Positions 46,006-56,221 are shown, counted from the stretch's first letter. The stretch is DNA of 64,000 nt from WLMZ01 sp963732585 (GCA_963732585.1 CAVSZY010000003.1:496001-560000), one strand, 5' to 3'. Notes: a model not told the origin generated them from the letters alone. Program-made: numbers and translations.

Positions 46006-47455
46006 ATGAGTGACGACATTTGGCGCGCCCGCGATCGGGACGACGAGGACGACTTTGGACCGCCGTTGTTCGCCGATGCCGACGAAACGACCGATCCCAA
46101 CGGCGGCGACAGCGAGCGCTTGTCGTTCGGCGCCGATACGGGCTCCTTGCCACATTGGACCGAACCGCCGACCGGCGAAATTCCCCGTCTCGCGCGACGA
46201 GGTGGCTGGTTTGTCTGGCGATGCCAGCGAAGAACTCGACGTGTGGTCGTCGTTCTCCACGCAGGCCCCGGTGTGGAGTGACGATGCCGATGAGCCGGGC
46301 GCTGGTCCGAGCGTGGTCGACTTTGAACTCTCTGCAGAGCTGCCACGCGTCGATCTCGCCGACTCGCTCGCAGACATCCGCGACCCCCAATTTGGCGTCG
46401 ATGACCTCGAACCCAGCGGGGTCGTGCCGCGCCCGCGGCGCGAACCAGGTCGGATCACGATCGGTACCGATCCAACGGGCGAGGGCATGCGTCGTCCTCC
46501 TGTCAAAAAGGGCAAGGGTGGTCGTGACGAACAGGGTCGGCCCCGAGCGCCACGGCCCGGTCCTCCAGGCTCGCGCCCGGTGCCACCGGCTGGTGTCGGT
46601 GGCCGAGATATGCCGACGGCGATCGCCGTCGGTGCGCTGATGGCCGCTGCGTTCATCGGCGCGATCATCACCAAACCGTTGTTCGTCTTGGCGGTCGTCG
46701 TTCTGGTCGTCGGCCTTGCCGCCGTTGAGTTCTTCGAGAAGGTCCGGGAGAAGGGCTACCAACCAGCATCGGTGGTCGGCATCGTCGGTGCGGTCGGCGC
46801 GCCGATCGCCGCCTATTGGGTGGGCCCGCAAGCGCTCCCGCTGGTGATGGTCTTTGCCCTGATCGTCGGCTGCGTGAGTTTCGTTGGGGCGCCCGGCCTG
46901 GCGGCCAACCCGATGCCGAACATGTCGATTACGACGCTTGGCATTACCTGGATCGGCGTCTGCGGTTCGTTCGCTGCCTTGCTGCTCCACGCCCAGAACA
47001 ACCTGTACGGTGGCAACATTGGCACTGACACGCTGATGCTGACCGCAATCGGCGTCGTCGTCAACGATGTTGGTGCGCTCTTTGTCGGCTCTGCGGCAGG
47101 CAAGACGCCGTTGCGGGCCTGGATCAGCCCGAACAAGTCGTTCGAAGGGCTGATCGGCGGGGCGGTGCTGACCGTGATTGCGCTGATCGTCGTCGGTGTG
47201 GCCGATCGCAGCGAAACCTGGGTTTCCACCAAGCACCTGATCATGTTGGCCCTGGTCATCGCCGTCGCCGCTCCTCTCGGCGATCTCACCGAGAGCATGT
47301 TCAAACGCAACCTCGACATCAAGGACTTCGGCACCCTGATCAAGGGCCACGGCGGTGTGCTCGACCGTTTCGACGGCTTTTTGCTCACTCTGCCGGCGGT
47401 CTACTACCTGACCATCGTGCTGCAGCCTTGGACGGCATTCGTCCCGGCTGGATAG
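46006..47455 (+). CDS. cdsA: Phosphatidate cytidylyltransferase with a long N-terminal extension, with a +1 frameshift
   Basis: ATG 46006 (GGAGACAGGCG upstream). About 190 acidic, low-complexity cytoplasmic residues precede the membrane domain. The frame breaks in a C4 run at 46183-46186; reading C3 joins GEIP to VSRDEVAGLSG and gives ~482 aa. From ~200 there are eight or so membrane helices and the CdsA signature near the end: SPNKSFEGLIGG, then GDLTESMFKRNLDIKDFG and HGGVLDRFD. It makes CDP-diacylglycerol. Its place between frr and dxr is standard. The extension is much longer than in E. coli CdsA. Confidence 0.9.
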
Positions 47456-47508
47456 GCAAACGTTCACCTCGCGCCCGGAAATGGGCGCGACGCTGGAAGA
47501 CTAGGGAG

Positions 47509-48660
47509 ATGACTTCATTGCGCGTCGCGATCGCCGGTTCCTCCGGCTCGATCGGTACTCAAACGCTCGATGTCATTCGCGCTGAGGCGGGGGACTACGA
47601 GGTTGTTGCCCTTGGCGTTGCCACCTCGATTGAGACGGTGATCGCTCAGGCCTTGGAGTTCCGCCCGAAGGTTGTCGTCGTCACCGACGAGGCATTGCGC
47701 CGTGAGGTGGCCGCCCGACTTCCGTTCGCCGAGGTGCTCGCCGAGATGAGCGCGGTCGTCGAACCCGCTGACGTCGTCGTCAATGCCGTCGTCGGCTTCG
47801 CCGGGTTGGCGGTGACGATGGAAACGCTGCGCCAGGGCAAGCGCCTGGCGCTGGCCAACAAGGAGAGCCTGATCGCCGCCGGCCCGGTGGTCCAGCCGCT
47901 GCGGGCAACGCCGGGCGCCGAGATCATTCCCGTCGACTCCGAGCATTGTGCCGTGCACCAGTGCTTGCGTTCGTCGCAACGCCCTGGCACGGAGCTGTCA
48001 CGCCTGTTGTTGACCGCCAGCGGTGGCCCGTTCCGTGGCCGCACGCTCGACACCCTGGCCGATGTCGGTGTCGATGAAGCGCTGGCGCATCCAACCTGGA
48101 AAATGGGCCCAAAGATCACCATCGATTCTTCGACACTGATGAACAAGGGCCTCGAAGTCATCGAGGCTCACGAGTTGTTCGGCACGCCGTTCGCGCAGAT
48201 CGAGGTGGTCGTGCATCCACAGTCGATCGTGCACTCGATGACCGAGTTCACCGACGGCTCGACCATTGCCCAACTGAGCATGCCCGACATGCGCCTGCCA
48301 ATCGGCTACGCCCTGGCCTATCCGCAGCGGATCTCCACGCCCTTTGGGCGCATCGACTGGCAGTCTCTCGGTCGCCTCGACTTCGAGGCACCAGATCTGA
48401 AGACGTTTCGGGCGTTGCAGCTGGCCTACGACGCCGGTGCGCTCGGCGGCACGGCACCGGCAGTGCTCAGTGCGGCCAACGAAGAGGCCGTCGAAGCGTT
48501 TCTCGACGGGCGGATACGCTGGGCGCGCATTGCGGAGGTCAGTGAGGAAGTGTTGCAGCGGTGTCCGCTGGCAACCGATGAACAGATCGGGTCTGTCGAT
48601 GACATTATCGACGCCGACAAACAGGCCCGGCGGATGGCGGAAGAGGTGCTCTCCAGATGA
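47509..48660 (+). CDS. dxr: 1-deoxy-D-xylulose-5-phosphate reductoisomerase
   Basis: 383 aa from ATG 47509 with TAGGGAG upstream. NADPH site AGSSGSIGTQTLDVI, catalytic/metal region PVDSEHCAVHQCL, the flexible lid SGGPFRG...HPTWKMGPKITIDSSTLMNKGLEVIEA, and VVHPQSIVHSM. Second step of the non-mevalonate isoprenoid pathway; ispG of the same pathway is two genes downstream. Its stop overlaps the protease start by four bases. Confidence 0.96.
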   Translation: MTSLRVAIAGSSGSIGTQTLDVIRAEAGDYEVVALGVATSIETVIAQALEFRPKVVVVTDEALRREVAARLPFAEVLAEMSAVVEPADVVVNAVVGFAGLAVTMETLRQGKRLALANKESLIAAGPVVQPLRATPGAEIIPVDSEHCAVHQCLRSSQRPGTELSRLLLTASGGPFRGRTLDTLADVGVDEALAHPTWKMGPKITIDSSTLMNKGLEVIEAHELFGTPFAQIEVVVHPQSIVHSMTEFTDGSTIAQLSMPDMRLPIGYALAYPQRISTPFGRIDWQSLGRLDFEAPDLKTFRALQLAYDAGALGGTAPAVLSAANEEAVEAFLDGRIRWARIAEVSEEVLQRCPLATDEQIGSVDDIIDADKQARRMAEEVLSR

Positions 48661-49904
48661 GTAACGCGTACGACAAACTGCGCAACGAAGTCGTTGCCGG
48701 CGGAGCCGTCGAGGAGGCCGACGAGACCGTCGGCGGCTGGCGGGCGGTGATCGGCATCGGCACGATCCTGGCGCTGCTCGCCTGGTTAGCAGTGGCCAAC
48801 ATCTGGACGTTCGTCTTCGTCGTCGGGCTGCTGATCTCGATATTCTTGCACGAGGTTGGCCACTTCGTTACCGCCCGTTGGTCCGATATCAAGGTCACCC
48901 AGTTCTTCATGGGCATGGGTCCGCGGCTGTGGAGCCGCCAGCGCGGCGAAGTGGAGTACGGCGTTCGTGCCTTTCCCGTCGGGGCCTTCGTGCGCATGAT
49001 CGGCATGAACAACCTCGACGACCCGGAACCAGGCGACGAGCAGCGGGCCTTTCGCAATAAGAGCTATCCGCGGCGGCTGTTGACGATCACCGCTGGTTCG
49101 TTAATGCACATGTTGATCGCCATCGTGCTCCTGTTGACCGTCTACAGCGTGTGGGGGGAACGGATCGGCAGCGGCGTCGTCTCGATCGCCGAGACTCACC
49201 CCGACGGCCCGGCCTTCGCTGCCGGTATCCGCCAAGGCGATCGGCTTATCGAAATCGATGGTCTGATCATCGACGACGCCAACAACGTGCCGAAGGTGAT
49301 TCAGGCCAATGCCCCCGGCGACACCGTCGAGGTACTCGTCGACCGCAATGGTGAACAGATCACGCTTGCTGTCTCCTTGGGCACGCATCCAGACCGGAAG
49401 AACGACGTCGCCTACCTCGGCATCTCTCCCGAGGAGCCGATGATGTGGAGCGAGGTTTCCACCCTGAACGCGGTGTCGCGCAGCGTCACCGACCTTGGCT
49501 CGGCGATGTGGCAAAGCGTTGGCGGCGCGGTCAAGGTGATGAACCCGGTGAACGTCATCAACCATCTCACCGGGGCCGACAACGATCCGACGACGCAGCC
49601 GGTCACGGCGCTCGGCGTCAGCCGGGCCAGCGGTTGGATCGGCGAGCAGGCCGGTCTCGCCGGCATTCTGGTGACGCTCGCCGGCGTGAATGTCTTTGTC
49701 GGGCTGATCAACATGTTCCCGTTGTTGCCCTTCGACGGTGGTCACGCGGCGATCGCCACCTACGAGCGGCTGCGGTCGCGTCGCGGCACCGTCTATCGGG
49801 CCGATGTGGCCAAGATGATCCCGGTCGCCATGGCGGTGATGGGTCTGTTGATGTTCATCATGATCTCCGGCCTGTATCTCGATTTCACCAAACCCATCAG
49901 ATAG
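48657..49904 (+). CDS. Site-2 intramembrane zinc metalloprotease (M50, Rip1/RseP-like)
   Basis: 415 aa. Zinc motif HEVGH (His65-Glu66-His69) in the first hydrophobic helix pair, a central PDZ domain (~175-260, GPAFAAGIRQGDRLIEIDG), and the C-terminal membrane motif NMFPLLPFDGGH supplying the Asp ligand. It cleaves membrane-anchored anti-sigma factors or other single-span proteins. It is located between dxr and ispG as Rip1 is in mycobacteria. Confidence 0.93.
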   Translation: MSNAYDKLRNEVVAGGAVEEADETVGGWRAVIGIGTILALLAWLAVANIWTFVFVVGLLISIFLHEVGHFVTARWSDIKVTQFFMGMGPRLWSRQRGEVEYGVRAFPVGAFVRMIGMNNLDDPEPGDEQRAFRNKSYPRRLLTITAGSLMHMLIAIVLLLTVYSVWGERIGSGVVSIAETHPDGPAFAAGIRQGDRLIEIDGLIIDDANNVPKVIQANAPGDTVEVLVDRNGEQITLAVSLGTHPDRKNDVAYLGISPEEPMMWSEVSTLNAVSRSVTDLGSAMWQSVGGAVKVMNPVNVINHLTGADNDPTTQPVTALGVSRASGWIGEQAGLAGILVTLAGVNVFVGLINMFPLLPFDGGHAAIATYERLRSRRGTVYRADVAKMIPVAMAVMGLLMFIMISGLYLDFTKPIR

Positions 49905-49925
49905 CCGCCAAACCGAGGAGCAGCG

Positions 49926-51167
49926 ATGTCCGCTGACCGACCCGAATCATTTTCACGCCGCCAAACCCGCCGTATCACTGTCGGATCCGTCGCTGTCGGC
50001 GGCGGGGCCCCGATCACGGTGCAGTCGATGACGACGACCAAAACGGGAGACGTCGAGGGAACGCTACAACAGATCTATGCCCTGGCGGCTGCCGGTTGCG
50101 ACATCGTGCGTTGCACCTGCAACGACAGCGACGCGGCCGAGGGATTGGCCCAGATCGTGCCCCGATCGCCGATTCCGATCATCGCCGATATCCACCATCA
50201 ATACCGGATGGCCTTGGCCGCGATGGAGGCCGGTGTCCACGGCCTGCGGCTCAACCCGGGCAACATCCGCCGACCGGAGCACATCAAGCTTGTTGCCAGC
50301 GAGGCCAGGGATCGCCAGGTGCCCATCCGCATCGGTGTCAACGGTGGCTCGCTCGACCCCGAGCTTTACGAGCGCTGGGGAGGGATCAAGCCCGAGGCGA
50401 TGGTCGAATCAGCGCTCCAGGAGCTGGCGTACTTCCAGGAGGTCGACTTCGACTTGGTCAAGATCAGCGTCAAGGCGTCGAGCGTGCCGCTGATGGTCGA
50501 GGCCTACCGCCAGCTCGCTGACGCCACCGATGTGCCCTTGCACCTCGGCGTCACGGAAGCGGGTCCGCCGCCCGCAGGACTGTTGAAGGCAACGGCGGGG
50601 ATCGCCACATTGCTCTTGGAGGGCATCGGCGACACGGTGCGTTACAGCCTGACGGCCGATCCTGTTGAGGAGGCTCGCGCCGGACGCCAGCTGCTCGAGG
50701 CGCTCGGTCTGCGGGAACGCAAGAACATCGATCTGATCGCTTGCCCCAGTTGCGGGCGCGCCGAGGTCGACGTCATCGCTCTCGCCGAACAGGCGATGAA
50801 GGCGTTCGGCGAGCGGGAGATTCCGCTGCAAATCGCGGTGATGGGGTGCGTCGTCAACGGCCCGGGCGAGGCCCGGGAAGCCGACCTCGGGATCGCTGCG
50901 GGCAACAAGCGCGGCCACCTGTTCGTCAAAGGTCGCAATGTCGCCGTGATTCCAGAGTCGGAGATGGTCGAGCAGTTGATCGAATGGGCCGAGTTCATTC
51001 ATGAGCACGGCACCGATGCGGCCTTGGCGCGGGTCGATCTGGCCAAGGCCGAGCGCGAGGCGGCGAAAGACCGGGCGCTGCTGCTCGACGACAAAGGCGC
51101 TGACGCCAACCACGCGACGGAGCGCATCGTCGAGATTCGTCGTACCGTGGCGCGCGACTCTGCCTGA
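49926..51167 (+). CDS. ispG: 4-hydroxy-3-methylbut-2-enyl-diphosphate synthase
   Basis: 413 aa from ATG 49926 (GAGGAG upstream). TIM-barrel part: VQSMTTTKTGDVEGTL, ADIHHQYRMAL, RLNPGNI. The [4Fe-4S] cysteines are in ACPSCGR and GCVVNGPGEA. Penultimate step of the MEP pathway. The C-terminal ~45 residues form a Lys/Arg/Asp-rich helix beyond the usual end. Confidence 0.95.
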   Translation: MSADRPESFSRRQTRRITVGSVAVGGGAPITVQSMTTTKTGDVEGTLQQIYALAAAGCDIVRCTCNDSDAAEGLAQIVPRSPIPIIADIHHQYRMALAAMEAGVHGLRLNPGNIRRPEHIKLVASEARDRQVPIRIGVNGGSLDPELYERWGGIKPEAMVESALQELAYFQEVDFDLVKISVKASSVPLMVEAYRQLADATDVPLHLGVTEAGPPPAGLLKATAGIATLLLEGIGDTVRYSLTADPVEEARAGRQLLEALGLRERKNIDLIACPSCGRAEVDVIALAEQAMKAFGEREIPLQIAVMGCVVNGPGEAREADLGIAAGNKRGHLFVKGRNVAVIPESEMVEQLIEWAEFIHEHGTDAALARVDLAKAEREAAKDRALLLDDKGADANHATERIVEIRRTVARDSA

Positions 51168-51179
51168 GGTCGGTCGGTT

Positions 51180-52247
51180 TTACCGCCGACGGTAGCCGTC
51201 TCGGATTCGAAAGACGGTGCCGTCGCCGAAGAGATTGATCTCTTGGCCCTTGACGGCCACGGCGCAGCGACCACGGTGCAGCTCCCCGACGTCGCCCTCC
51301 GTGCAGATCACCAACTCGGTGGCCATCGCCATCCAGGATCTCGAGCCGCGGACCTCGTACCGGGTGACCTGAAACTCACGCGTCGGGGCCAGGTAATTCC
51401 AGCCGCCCTCGTCATCGAGCGTCAGGGGCACGAGCACGTCGTGCAGTGGGGTGAGATCGGCGACGCGCAACACTTCGTCGACATCGACGTGTTTGCTGGT
51501 CAATCCACAACGCACGACGTTGTCCGAACTGGCCAGAATCTCTAGACCGAAACCATGGAGATAGGCATGCAGATTGCCGGGTCCGAGGAAGATGGCCTGG
51601 CCGGGGTTCAACGCCACGTGGTTGAGCAGCAGGGCCATCGCCGCTGCCGGGTCGCCCGGGTGCTGTTGCGACAGCCGCAGCATCCAACCGAATCGAGGGT
51701 CGAGGTGCGGATCGGCGGCGGCGATCAGGTCGTCGATCGCTGGCCGTTGACGCAAGAGATACTCGATCGCTGAGCGCACGCCACCCTGTCCGGCGACGAT
51801 GTCGAGCAGACCAGCGGCGGCGGGGCCGAGTCGTTTCAGCAGCACGACGATTTCTTCTGTCGGAGCGATGCCACAGAGCGCCTCGAAATGGGTCAACGCA
51901 CAGAGCATTTCCGGCTTGGCGTAAGGATCGCGATAGATGCGCTGGGGGCTCTCCAGCGTGATGCCGAGGGCATTTTCGGAGCGGTAGCCAGACACGGCGT
52001 CGTCGGCTGAGGGGTGAACCTGGATCGACAGCGAGTGGCGAGCGGCCAACAGTTTGACGAGAAATGCCAGGCTTCCGCCGTAGTCAGCAAGGCTCTCCCC
52101 GCTCTCCAAGCGTGACGGCGCAGCCGGATGGGTGCCGAACCAGAGTTCGGCAAAAGGCTGGCCTGTCGCAGGCTCGCCGAGCAAGCGTGGGATCGCCTCA
52201 GGATCGCCCCAGGCGTAATGTTGCGCCTCGCCGACTACCAGATTCAT
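51180..52247 (-). CDS. manA: Mannose-6-phosphate isomerase, class I
   Basis: 355 aa. Zinc ligands are seen in SIQVHPS (Gln, His), KPEMLCAL (Glu) and GNLHAYLHGFGLEI (His), with the catalytic Arg region SDNVVRCGLTSKHVD. It interconverts fructose-6-P and mannose-6-P for cell-wall mannosides or mannose catabolism. Convergent with ispG, 12 bases apart. Confidence 0.93.
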   Translation of the reverse strand: MNLVVGEAQHYAWGDPEAIPRLLGEPATGQPFAELWFGTHPAAPSRLESGESLADYGGSLAFLVKLLAARHSLSIQVHPSADDAVSGYRSENALGITLESPQRIYRDPYAKPEMLCALTHFEALCGIAPTEEIVVLLKRLGPAAAGLLDIVAGQGGVRSAIEYLLRQRPAIDDLIAAADPHLDPRFGWMLRLSQQHPGDPAAAMALLLNHVALNPGQAIFLGPGNLHAYLHGFGLEILASSDNVVRCGLTSKHVDVDEVLRVADLTPLHDVLVPLTLDDEGGWNYLAPTREFQVTRYEVRGSRSWMAMATELVICTEGDVGELHRGRCAVAVKGQEINLFGDGTVFRIRDGYRRR

Positions 52248-52270
52248 CAGGCCAGCACCCTACCGCCGGG

Positions 52271-52930
52271 TCAGAACAATGTGAGATCGTCGCGTTTCAG
52301 CCCGCGCAACGAGTCGTAGTCGACCTCGACCCATCGAAAGCCGCGCGCTTCGGCGAGCACCTTGGCCTGTGGCTTGACGACCTGGGCGACGAAGACGCCG
52401 CGCACGACACCGAGCGAGCTGTCGAGGTGCAAGCGCTCGATGTAACGGGCCAGTTGTTCGACGCCGTCGATGTCGCCACGCCGTTTCACCTCGATGGCCA
52501 CCACCTGGCCCGACTCGTCGCGGCACAGCAAATCGATCGGGCCGATCGCGGTGGGATATTCCCTGCGGACCAAGGTGAATCCATCCTCGATCGCACCCGG
52601 GCTCGCTGCCAACAACTCCTGCAGATGGGCTTCGACACCGTCTTTCTGCAGCCCCGGGTCGCTGCCGAGCTCATGGTTCGAATCGTGGATGACGTCGAGC
52701 AAGGTGATGGTCAGGCGCTCATCCTTTGGATTGCGGACGATCCAGTGGTCGCCGTTATCGATCAGCGTGTTCGGCGCGTTCATCCAGTTCAGCGGCTTAT
52801 AAGCGCCGCCGTCGGCGTGAATTGCCACACAGCCATCGGCCTTGACCATGATCAACCTGGTGGCCTCGGGCAAATGGGCGCTGAGCCGACCTGCATAATC
52901 GACGGTACAGCGGGCGACAACGATCCTCAT
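52271..52930 (-). CDS. nucS: Mismatch-specific endonuclease NucS (EndoMS)
   Basis: 219 aa from ATG 52930. N-terminal dimerisation domain (MRIVVARCTVDYAGRLSAHLP, GAYKPLNWMN) and RecB-like nuclease domain with catalytic residues in IGPIDLLCRD and VAIEVKRRG. It cuts both strands at mismatches and replaces MutS/MutL repair in actinobacteria and archaea. Its presence supports the actinobacterial placement. Confidence 0.94.
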   Translation of the reverse strand: MRIVVARCTVDYAGRLSAHLPEATRLIMVKADGCVAIHADGGAYKPLNWMNAPNTLIDNGDHWIVRNPKDERLTITLLDVIHDSNHELGSDPGLQKDGVEAHLQELLAASPGAIEDGFTLVRREYPTAIGPIDLLCRDESGQVVAIEVKRRGDIDGVEQLARYIERLHLDSSLGVVRGVFVAQVVKPQAKVLAEARGFRWVEVDYDSLRGLKRDDLTLF

Positions 52931-52940
52931 GATGACAGTT

Positions 52941-54536
52941 TTAGCGTCCGACGTGGTCGTTCATCCGCTTTTGAATCAGGCGTCGGCGTTCTTGCAGCTG
53001 TTGGTAGGTCATGCTGTTGACGTCACCCTGCAAGCCGAGCCCGGCGCGCACGCTATCGAGGTTGATCTCCATCGCCGCGGGATTGACTCCGAGATCGCGT
53101 TCCAGCCGCTTGCCGTGGCGGGCGGCGAAGAGCATCGAGATCGACGTGATCTCGGCGAGCACGTCGAGATTTGGTGCCAACCGGGAGATTGCCCCGTCGA
53201 GAAAGACCATGTTCTTGACGTAGAGCATGAGCTCTTTGGGCAGCTTGGCGCCGTATCCGAGCAGCGCCTTGACGACCCGTTGGACTTCGGCAACCAATTG
53301 CTCGCCGGTCAGCGAGGTTGGGTCGATGGTCGGCTGATCGAGGCGAAGATCCTTGATCACCGCGGCCATGTCGGTGTCGGCAGGCAAGGCACCGAGGTCG
53401 CGCAGGGCGGCGATCTGACCGTTGACATCGCTGGTCATCGCCGACAGCATCAGGCGCAGAAATGCGGTGCGCCGTTCATCGCTGAGCCGGGCGACGATGC
53501 CGAAGTCGAGTAGCGCGGTGCGCCCGTCGGGCATCACGAAGAGATTGCCGCCGTGCAGGTCGCCGTGGAACAGTCCCTCGATCATCGCCCCTTCCATGAA
53601 GGCGATCATTCCGGTGCGGATGACCTGCTCGGTATCGATTCCTGCGTCGTGCATGCCGGCGACGTCGTCGAAGTTGAATCCGGAGAGCCGTTCCATGACC
53701 AGCACCCGGCGGGTCACCAGTTGCGGATGCGGCCGGGGAACCACGTAGCCGTCCTGGCCGAGGCGGCGTAGCACCCCGGCGATGTCCAACATGTTGGCGC
53801 CTTCGATGCGGAAGTCGAGTTCCTCGACGATCGTTTCGGCGAACAGCTCGACCAACGCGGGAGGGTTGGCCAATGCGGCGACCGGAATTCGTCCGACGAG
53901 GTGCGGGGCGAGCCAGGCCATGGCCTGAAGATCCTTGCGGACCAGGGTGGCGACGGTCGGGCGTTGCACCTTGACGACGACTTCCTCGCCGGTGCTCAGC
54001 GTCGCCGCGTGCACCTGGGCGATCGATGCCGCCGCCAACGGGGTAGGGGAGAAGTAGGAAAAGATCTCCTCCAGCGGTGCGGCCAGATCGGTTTCGACGG
54101 TGTTGCGGACTACCTCGAACGGTTCGGCTGGCACCTGGTCGCGGCATCGTTTGAACTCGGCGACCAACTCGGCCGGGAAAAGTCCTTCGCCGCTGGAGAT
54201 GATTTGCCCGAGTTTGATGTAGGTCGGCCCGAGGTGCTCGGCGGCGAGACGCAACCGCTGGGAGACATCGGTATGGCGCTGCGAGGTCGATTCGAAGTGG
54301 CCGCGGCGTTTGTGCCATTGCCATTGGCCCACCGCTTTGCCAAGTTCGAGCGTCACCCGCACGACCCGGCGGCCTGGCGGTAGGCGCGTGGGCCGGGTGA
54401 GGCGTGGCACATCCGCTTTGGCCTGGTTGCGCAGGGTCTCGACGACCGGCAGCCAGGTGATCGCTGCCGGGTCGACGTTCCACGGGCCGCTGTGCGTGAA
54501 GGCTCCCCAACGAAGGTCCTGATCGGGCTCTGGCAC
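52941..54536 (-). CDS. ABC1/UbiB-family atypical kinase
   Basis: About 531 aa from GTG 54536 (VPEPDQDLRW); upstream residues would overlap the divergent LLM gene and were not used. Family motifs: YIKLGQIISSGEG (KxGQ), AAASIAQVHAA (the A-rich nucleotide loop), EELDFRIEGAN (ExD), FHGDLHGGNLFV and LLDFGIVARLS. UbiB/ADCK proteins bind ATP and act in lipid and quinone homeostasis; the client here is unknown. It is 10 bases downstream of nucS on the map but starts from its own divergent region. Confidence 0.88.
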   Translation of the reverse strand: MPEPDQDLRWGAFTHSGPWNVDPAAITWLPVVETLRNQAKADVPRLTRPTRLPPGRRVVRVTLELGKAVGQWQWHKRRGHFESTSQRHTDVSQRLRLAAEHLGPTYIKLGQIISSGEGLFPAELVAEFKRCRDQVPAEPFEVVRNTVETDLAAPLEEIFSYFSPTPLAAASIAQVHAATLSTGEEVVVKVQRPTVATLVRKDLQAMAWLAPHLVGRIPVAALANPPALVELFAETIVEELDFRIEGANMLDIAGVLRRLGQDGYVVPRPHPQLVTRRVLVMERLSGFNFDDVAGMHDAGIDTEQVIRTGMIAFMEGAMIEGLFHGDLHGGNLFVMPDGRTALLDFGIVARLSDERRTAFLRLMLSAMTSDVNGQIAALRDLGALPADTDMAAVIKDLRLDQPTIDPTSLTGEQLVAEVQRVVKALLGYGAKLPKELMLYVKNMVFLDGAISRLAPNLDVLAEITSISMLFAARHGKRLERDLGVNPAAMEINLDSVRAGLGLQGDVNSMTYQQLQERRRLIQKRMNDHVGR

Positions 54537-54584
54537 CCTGCAAGTCTGCCTGGTGCTGTCGGTCGAACCACTAGGGTTCGTCGA

Positions 54585-55634
54585 ATGAAGTTCAGCCTGG
54601 CAATCAACCTGGAACGCATGGATCCCGACATCTCGATGCCGGATGTGTTCGCCCACACCACCGAGATGGTGCAGATGGCCGAGGAGGCCGGATTCGATGT
54701 CGCCTGGGCGGCCGAGCATCACGCCATCGAGATGACGATCGCTCCTGGGCCGTTCCAACTACTCACCTGGTGGGCGGCGCACACCAGCCGGATTCGTCTC
54801 GGCACGGCGGTCGTCGTGCCGGCCTATTGGCATCCGATCCGCCTTGCCGGTGAGGCGGCACTGCTCGATCTGGCTTCGGGTGGGCGTCTCGAATTGGGCC
54901 TTGGACGTGGCGCCTACCAGCGCGAGTACAACCGCATGAAACCGGGCCTTCAACCCGACACGGCGACCGGCCATCTGCGCGAAATGTTGCCTGCTTTGCG
55001 GGCGTTGTGGGCCGGAGACTACGAACACAACGGTCAGTTCTCGCAGTTTCCCGTGTCGACGGCATGTCCCAAGCCGGTGCAAGCGGAGGTGCCGCTGTGG
55101 ATTGCGGCTCGCGACCCCGACACCTATGAGTGGGCCGTCGCCCAAGGCTGCGACATTATGTGCTGGCCGCTGACTCGTCCCTTCGCCGAGCTGGAAAGTT
55201 ATGTGGCCAGAATGGACGACGCTCTGGCCAAGGCACCACACATCGTCACCCGCCCGCGGATGACAGCGATGCGCTATTCAGCGGTATGGGACAACGAGTC
55301 CGATGCCGACACCTACATTCGATCTGTGCAGCGTCAGGCTGGCCAATTCGAAAATCTGTTCAAAGAACTGGGCTCGGTCGACAATGGATTCGCCTCGATG
55401 ATCGATCTCCAAGCGCTTGCTCACCGTGCGGAATACGCCGCCGAGACGTTGCGTGAGAATCTGATGTTCGGTAACCCGGACGAGGTCATCGCCAAGCTGC
55501 GGCGCTATCAGACGCTTGGGGTCGACTTCATGTATTGCTCCAGCTACGGGGCGCCGATCGCCGCGCAGAAGCGCTCGTTCAGGCTGTTCATCGACGAAGT
55601 GATGCCAGCCTTCGCCGCCACCTCGGGGGCATGA
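54585..55634 (+). CDS. LLM-class flavin-dependent oxidoreductase
   Basis: 349 aa from ATG 54585. Luciferase-like (beta/alpha)8 barrel: MAEEAGFDVAWAAEHH, IRLGTAVVVPAYWHP, GGRLELGLGRGAYQREY, FGNPDEVIAKLR. The family uses reduced FMN or F420 to oxygenate or reduce organic substrates. First gene of a four-gene set joined by ATGA or similar overlaps, so the enzyme probably starts that pathway. Confidence 0.9.
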   Translation: MKFSLAINLERMDPDISMPDVFAHTTEMVQMAEEAGFDVAWAAEHHAIEMTIAPGPFQLLTWWAAHTSRIRLGTAVVVPAYWHPIRLAGEAALLDLASGGRLELGLGRGAYQREYNRMKPGLQPDTATGHLREMLPALRALWAGDYEHNGQFSQFPVSTACPKPVQAEVPLWIAARDPDTYEWAVAQGCDIMCWPLTRPFAELESYVARMDDALAKAPHIVTRPRMTAMRYSAVWDNESDADTYIRSVQRQAGQFENLFKELGSVDNGFASMIDLQALAHRAEYAAETLRENLMFGNPDEVIAKLRRYQTLGVDFMYCSSYGAPIAAQKRSFRLFIDEVMPAFAATSGA

Positions 55635-56221
55635 GCGTGGAACTTCGCAAGGTCGTTCGTTATGTCGAGGACATCGAGCGCGAGGGTGGCAAACGTGGCG
55701 GTCCTGTGCGCATGGTCGGCGTCGCCGCGGTGCTGACCAATCCATGGGCCGGCCAGGGCTTTGTCGACAATCTGCGGCCCGAGATCTTGGCGATCGCGCC
55801 GCCATTGGGGAACACGCTTGTCGCCGCAGTGTTGGAGCTGTGCGGCGGCGCTGAGCGCATCGAGGCCTATGGCAAGGCCGCCTTATGCGGGGTGAACGGC
55901 GAGGTAGAACATGCCTCGGCGCTGATTCATACGCTGCGTTTCGGCAACGTCTTTCGCAACGCCGTCGGCGGAACGGCGTACCTCAGCTTCACGAACATGC
56001 GCGTCGGCGCAGGTGCAGCGGTGGTCATTCCGATGATGCACAAGCTCGACGAAGGGCTGCGATCGCACTACCTGACCTTGTCGTTTACGATCGCCGACGC
56101 CCCTGGGCCAGATGAGCTCGTCGTTGCCCTCGGTGCGGCGACAGGTGGTCGCCTGCATCCGCGCATCGGCAATCGCTACCTCGACATGGAGGAAATGGCC
56201 GCCGAGAAGGCGCAGGGGTGA
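55631..56221 (+). CDS. DUF1185 (amino-acid-synthesis family, PF06684-like) protein
   Basis: 196 aa from ATG 55631, overlapping the LLM stop. Pattern of the family: LRKVVRYVEDIEREGG, NPWAGQGFVDNL, YGKAALCGVNGEVEHASALIHT, GGTAYLSFTNMRVG, HYLTLSFTIADAPGPDE. Despite the family name no biochemical role is established to my knowledge. Conserved placement with an LLM oxidoreductase and hydrolase suggests it acts on the pathway intermediate. Confidence 0.75.
   Translation: MSVELRKVVRYVEDIEREGGKRGGPVRMVGVAAVLTNPWAGQGFVDNLRPEILAIAPPLGNTLVAAVLELCGGAERIEAYGKAALCGVNGEVEHASALIHTLRFGNVFRNAVGGTAYLSFTNMRVGAGAAVVIPMMHKLDEGLRSHYLTLSFTIADAPGPDELVVALGAATGGRLHPRIGNRYLDMEEMAAEKAQG

Noticed and set aside
45566..47467. 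633-codon minus-strand open frame across frr and cdsA
   Set aside because: Antisense shadow of frr, cdsA and the gap between them; product is His/Arg/Asp-rich without domains.
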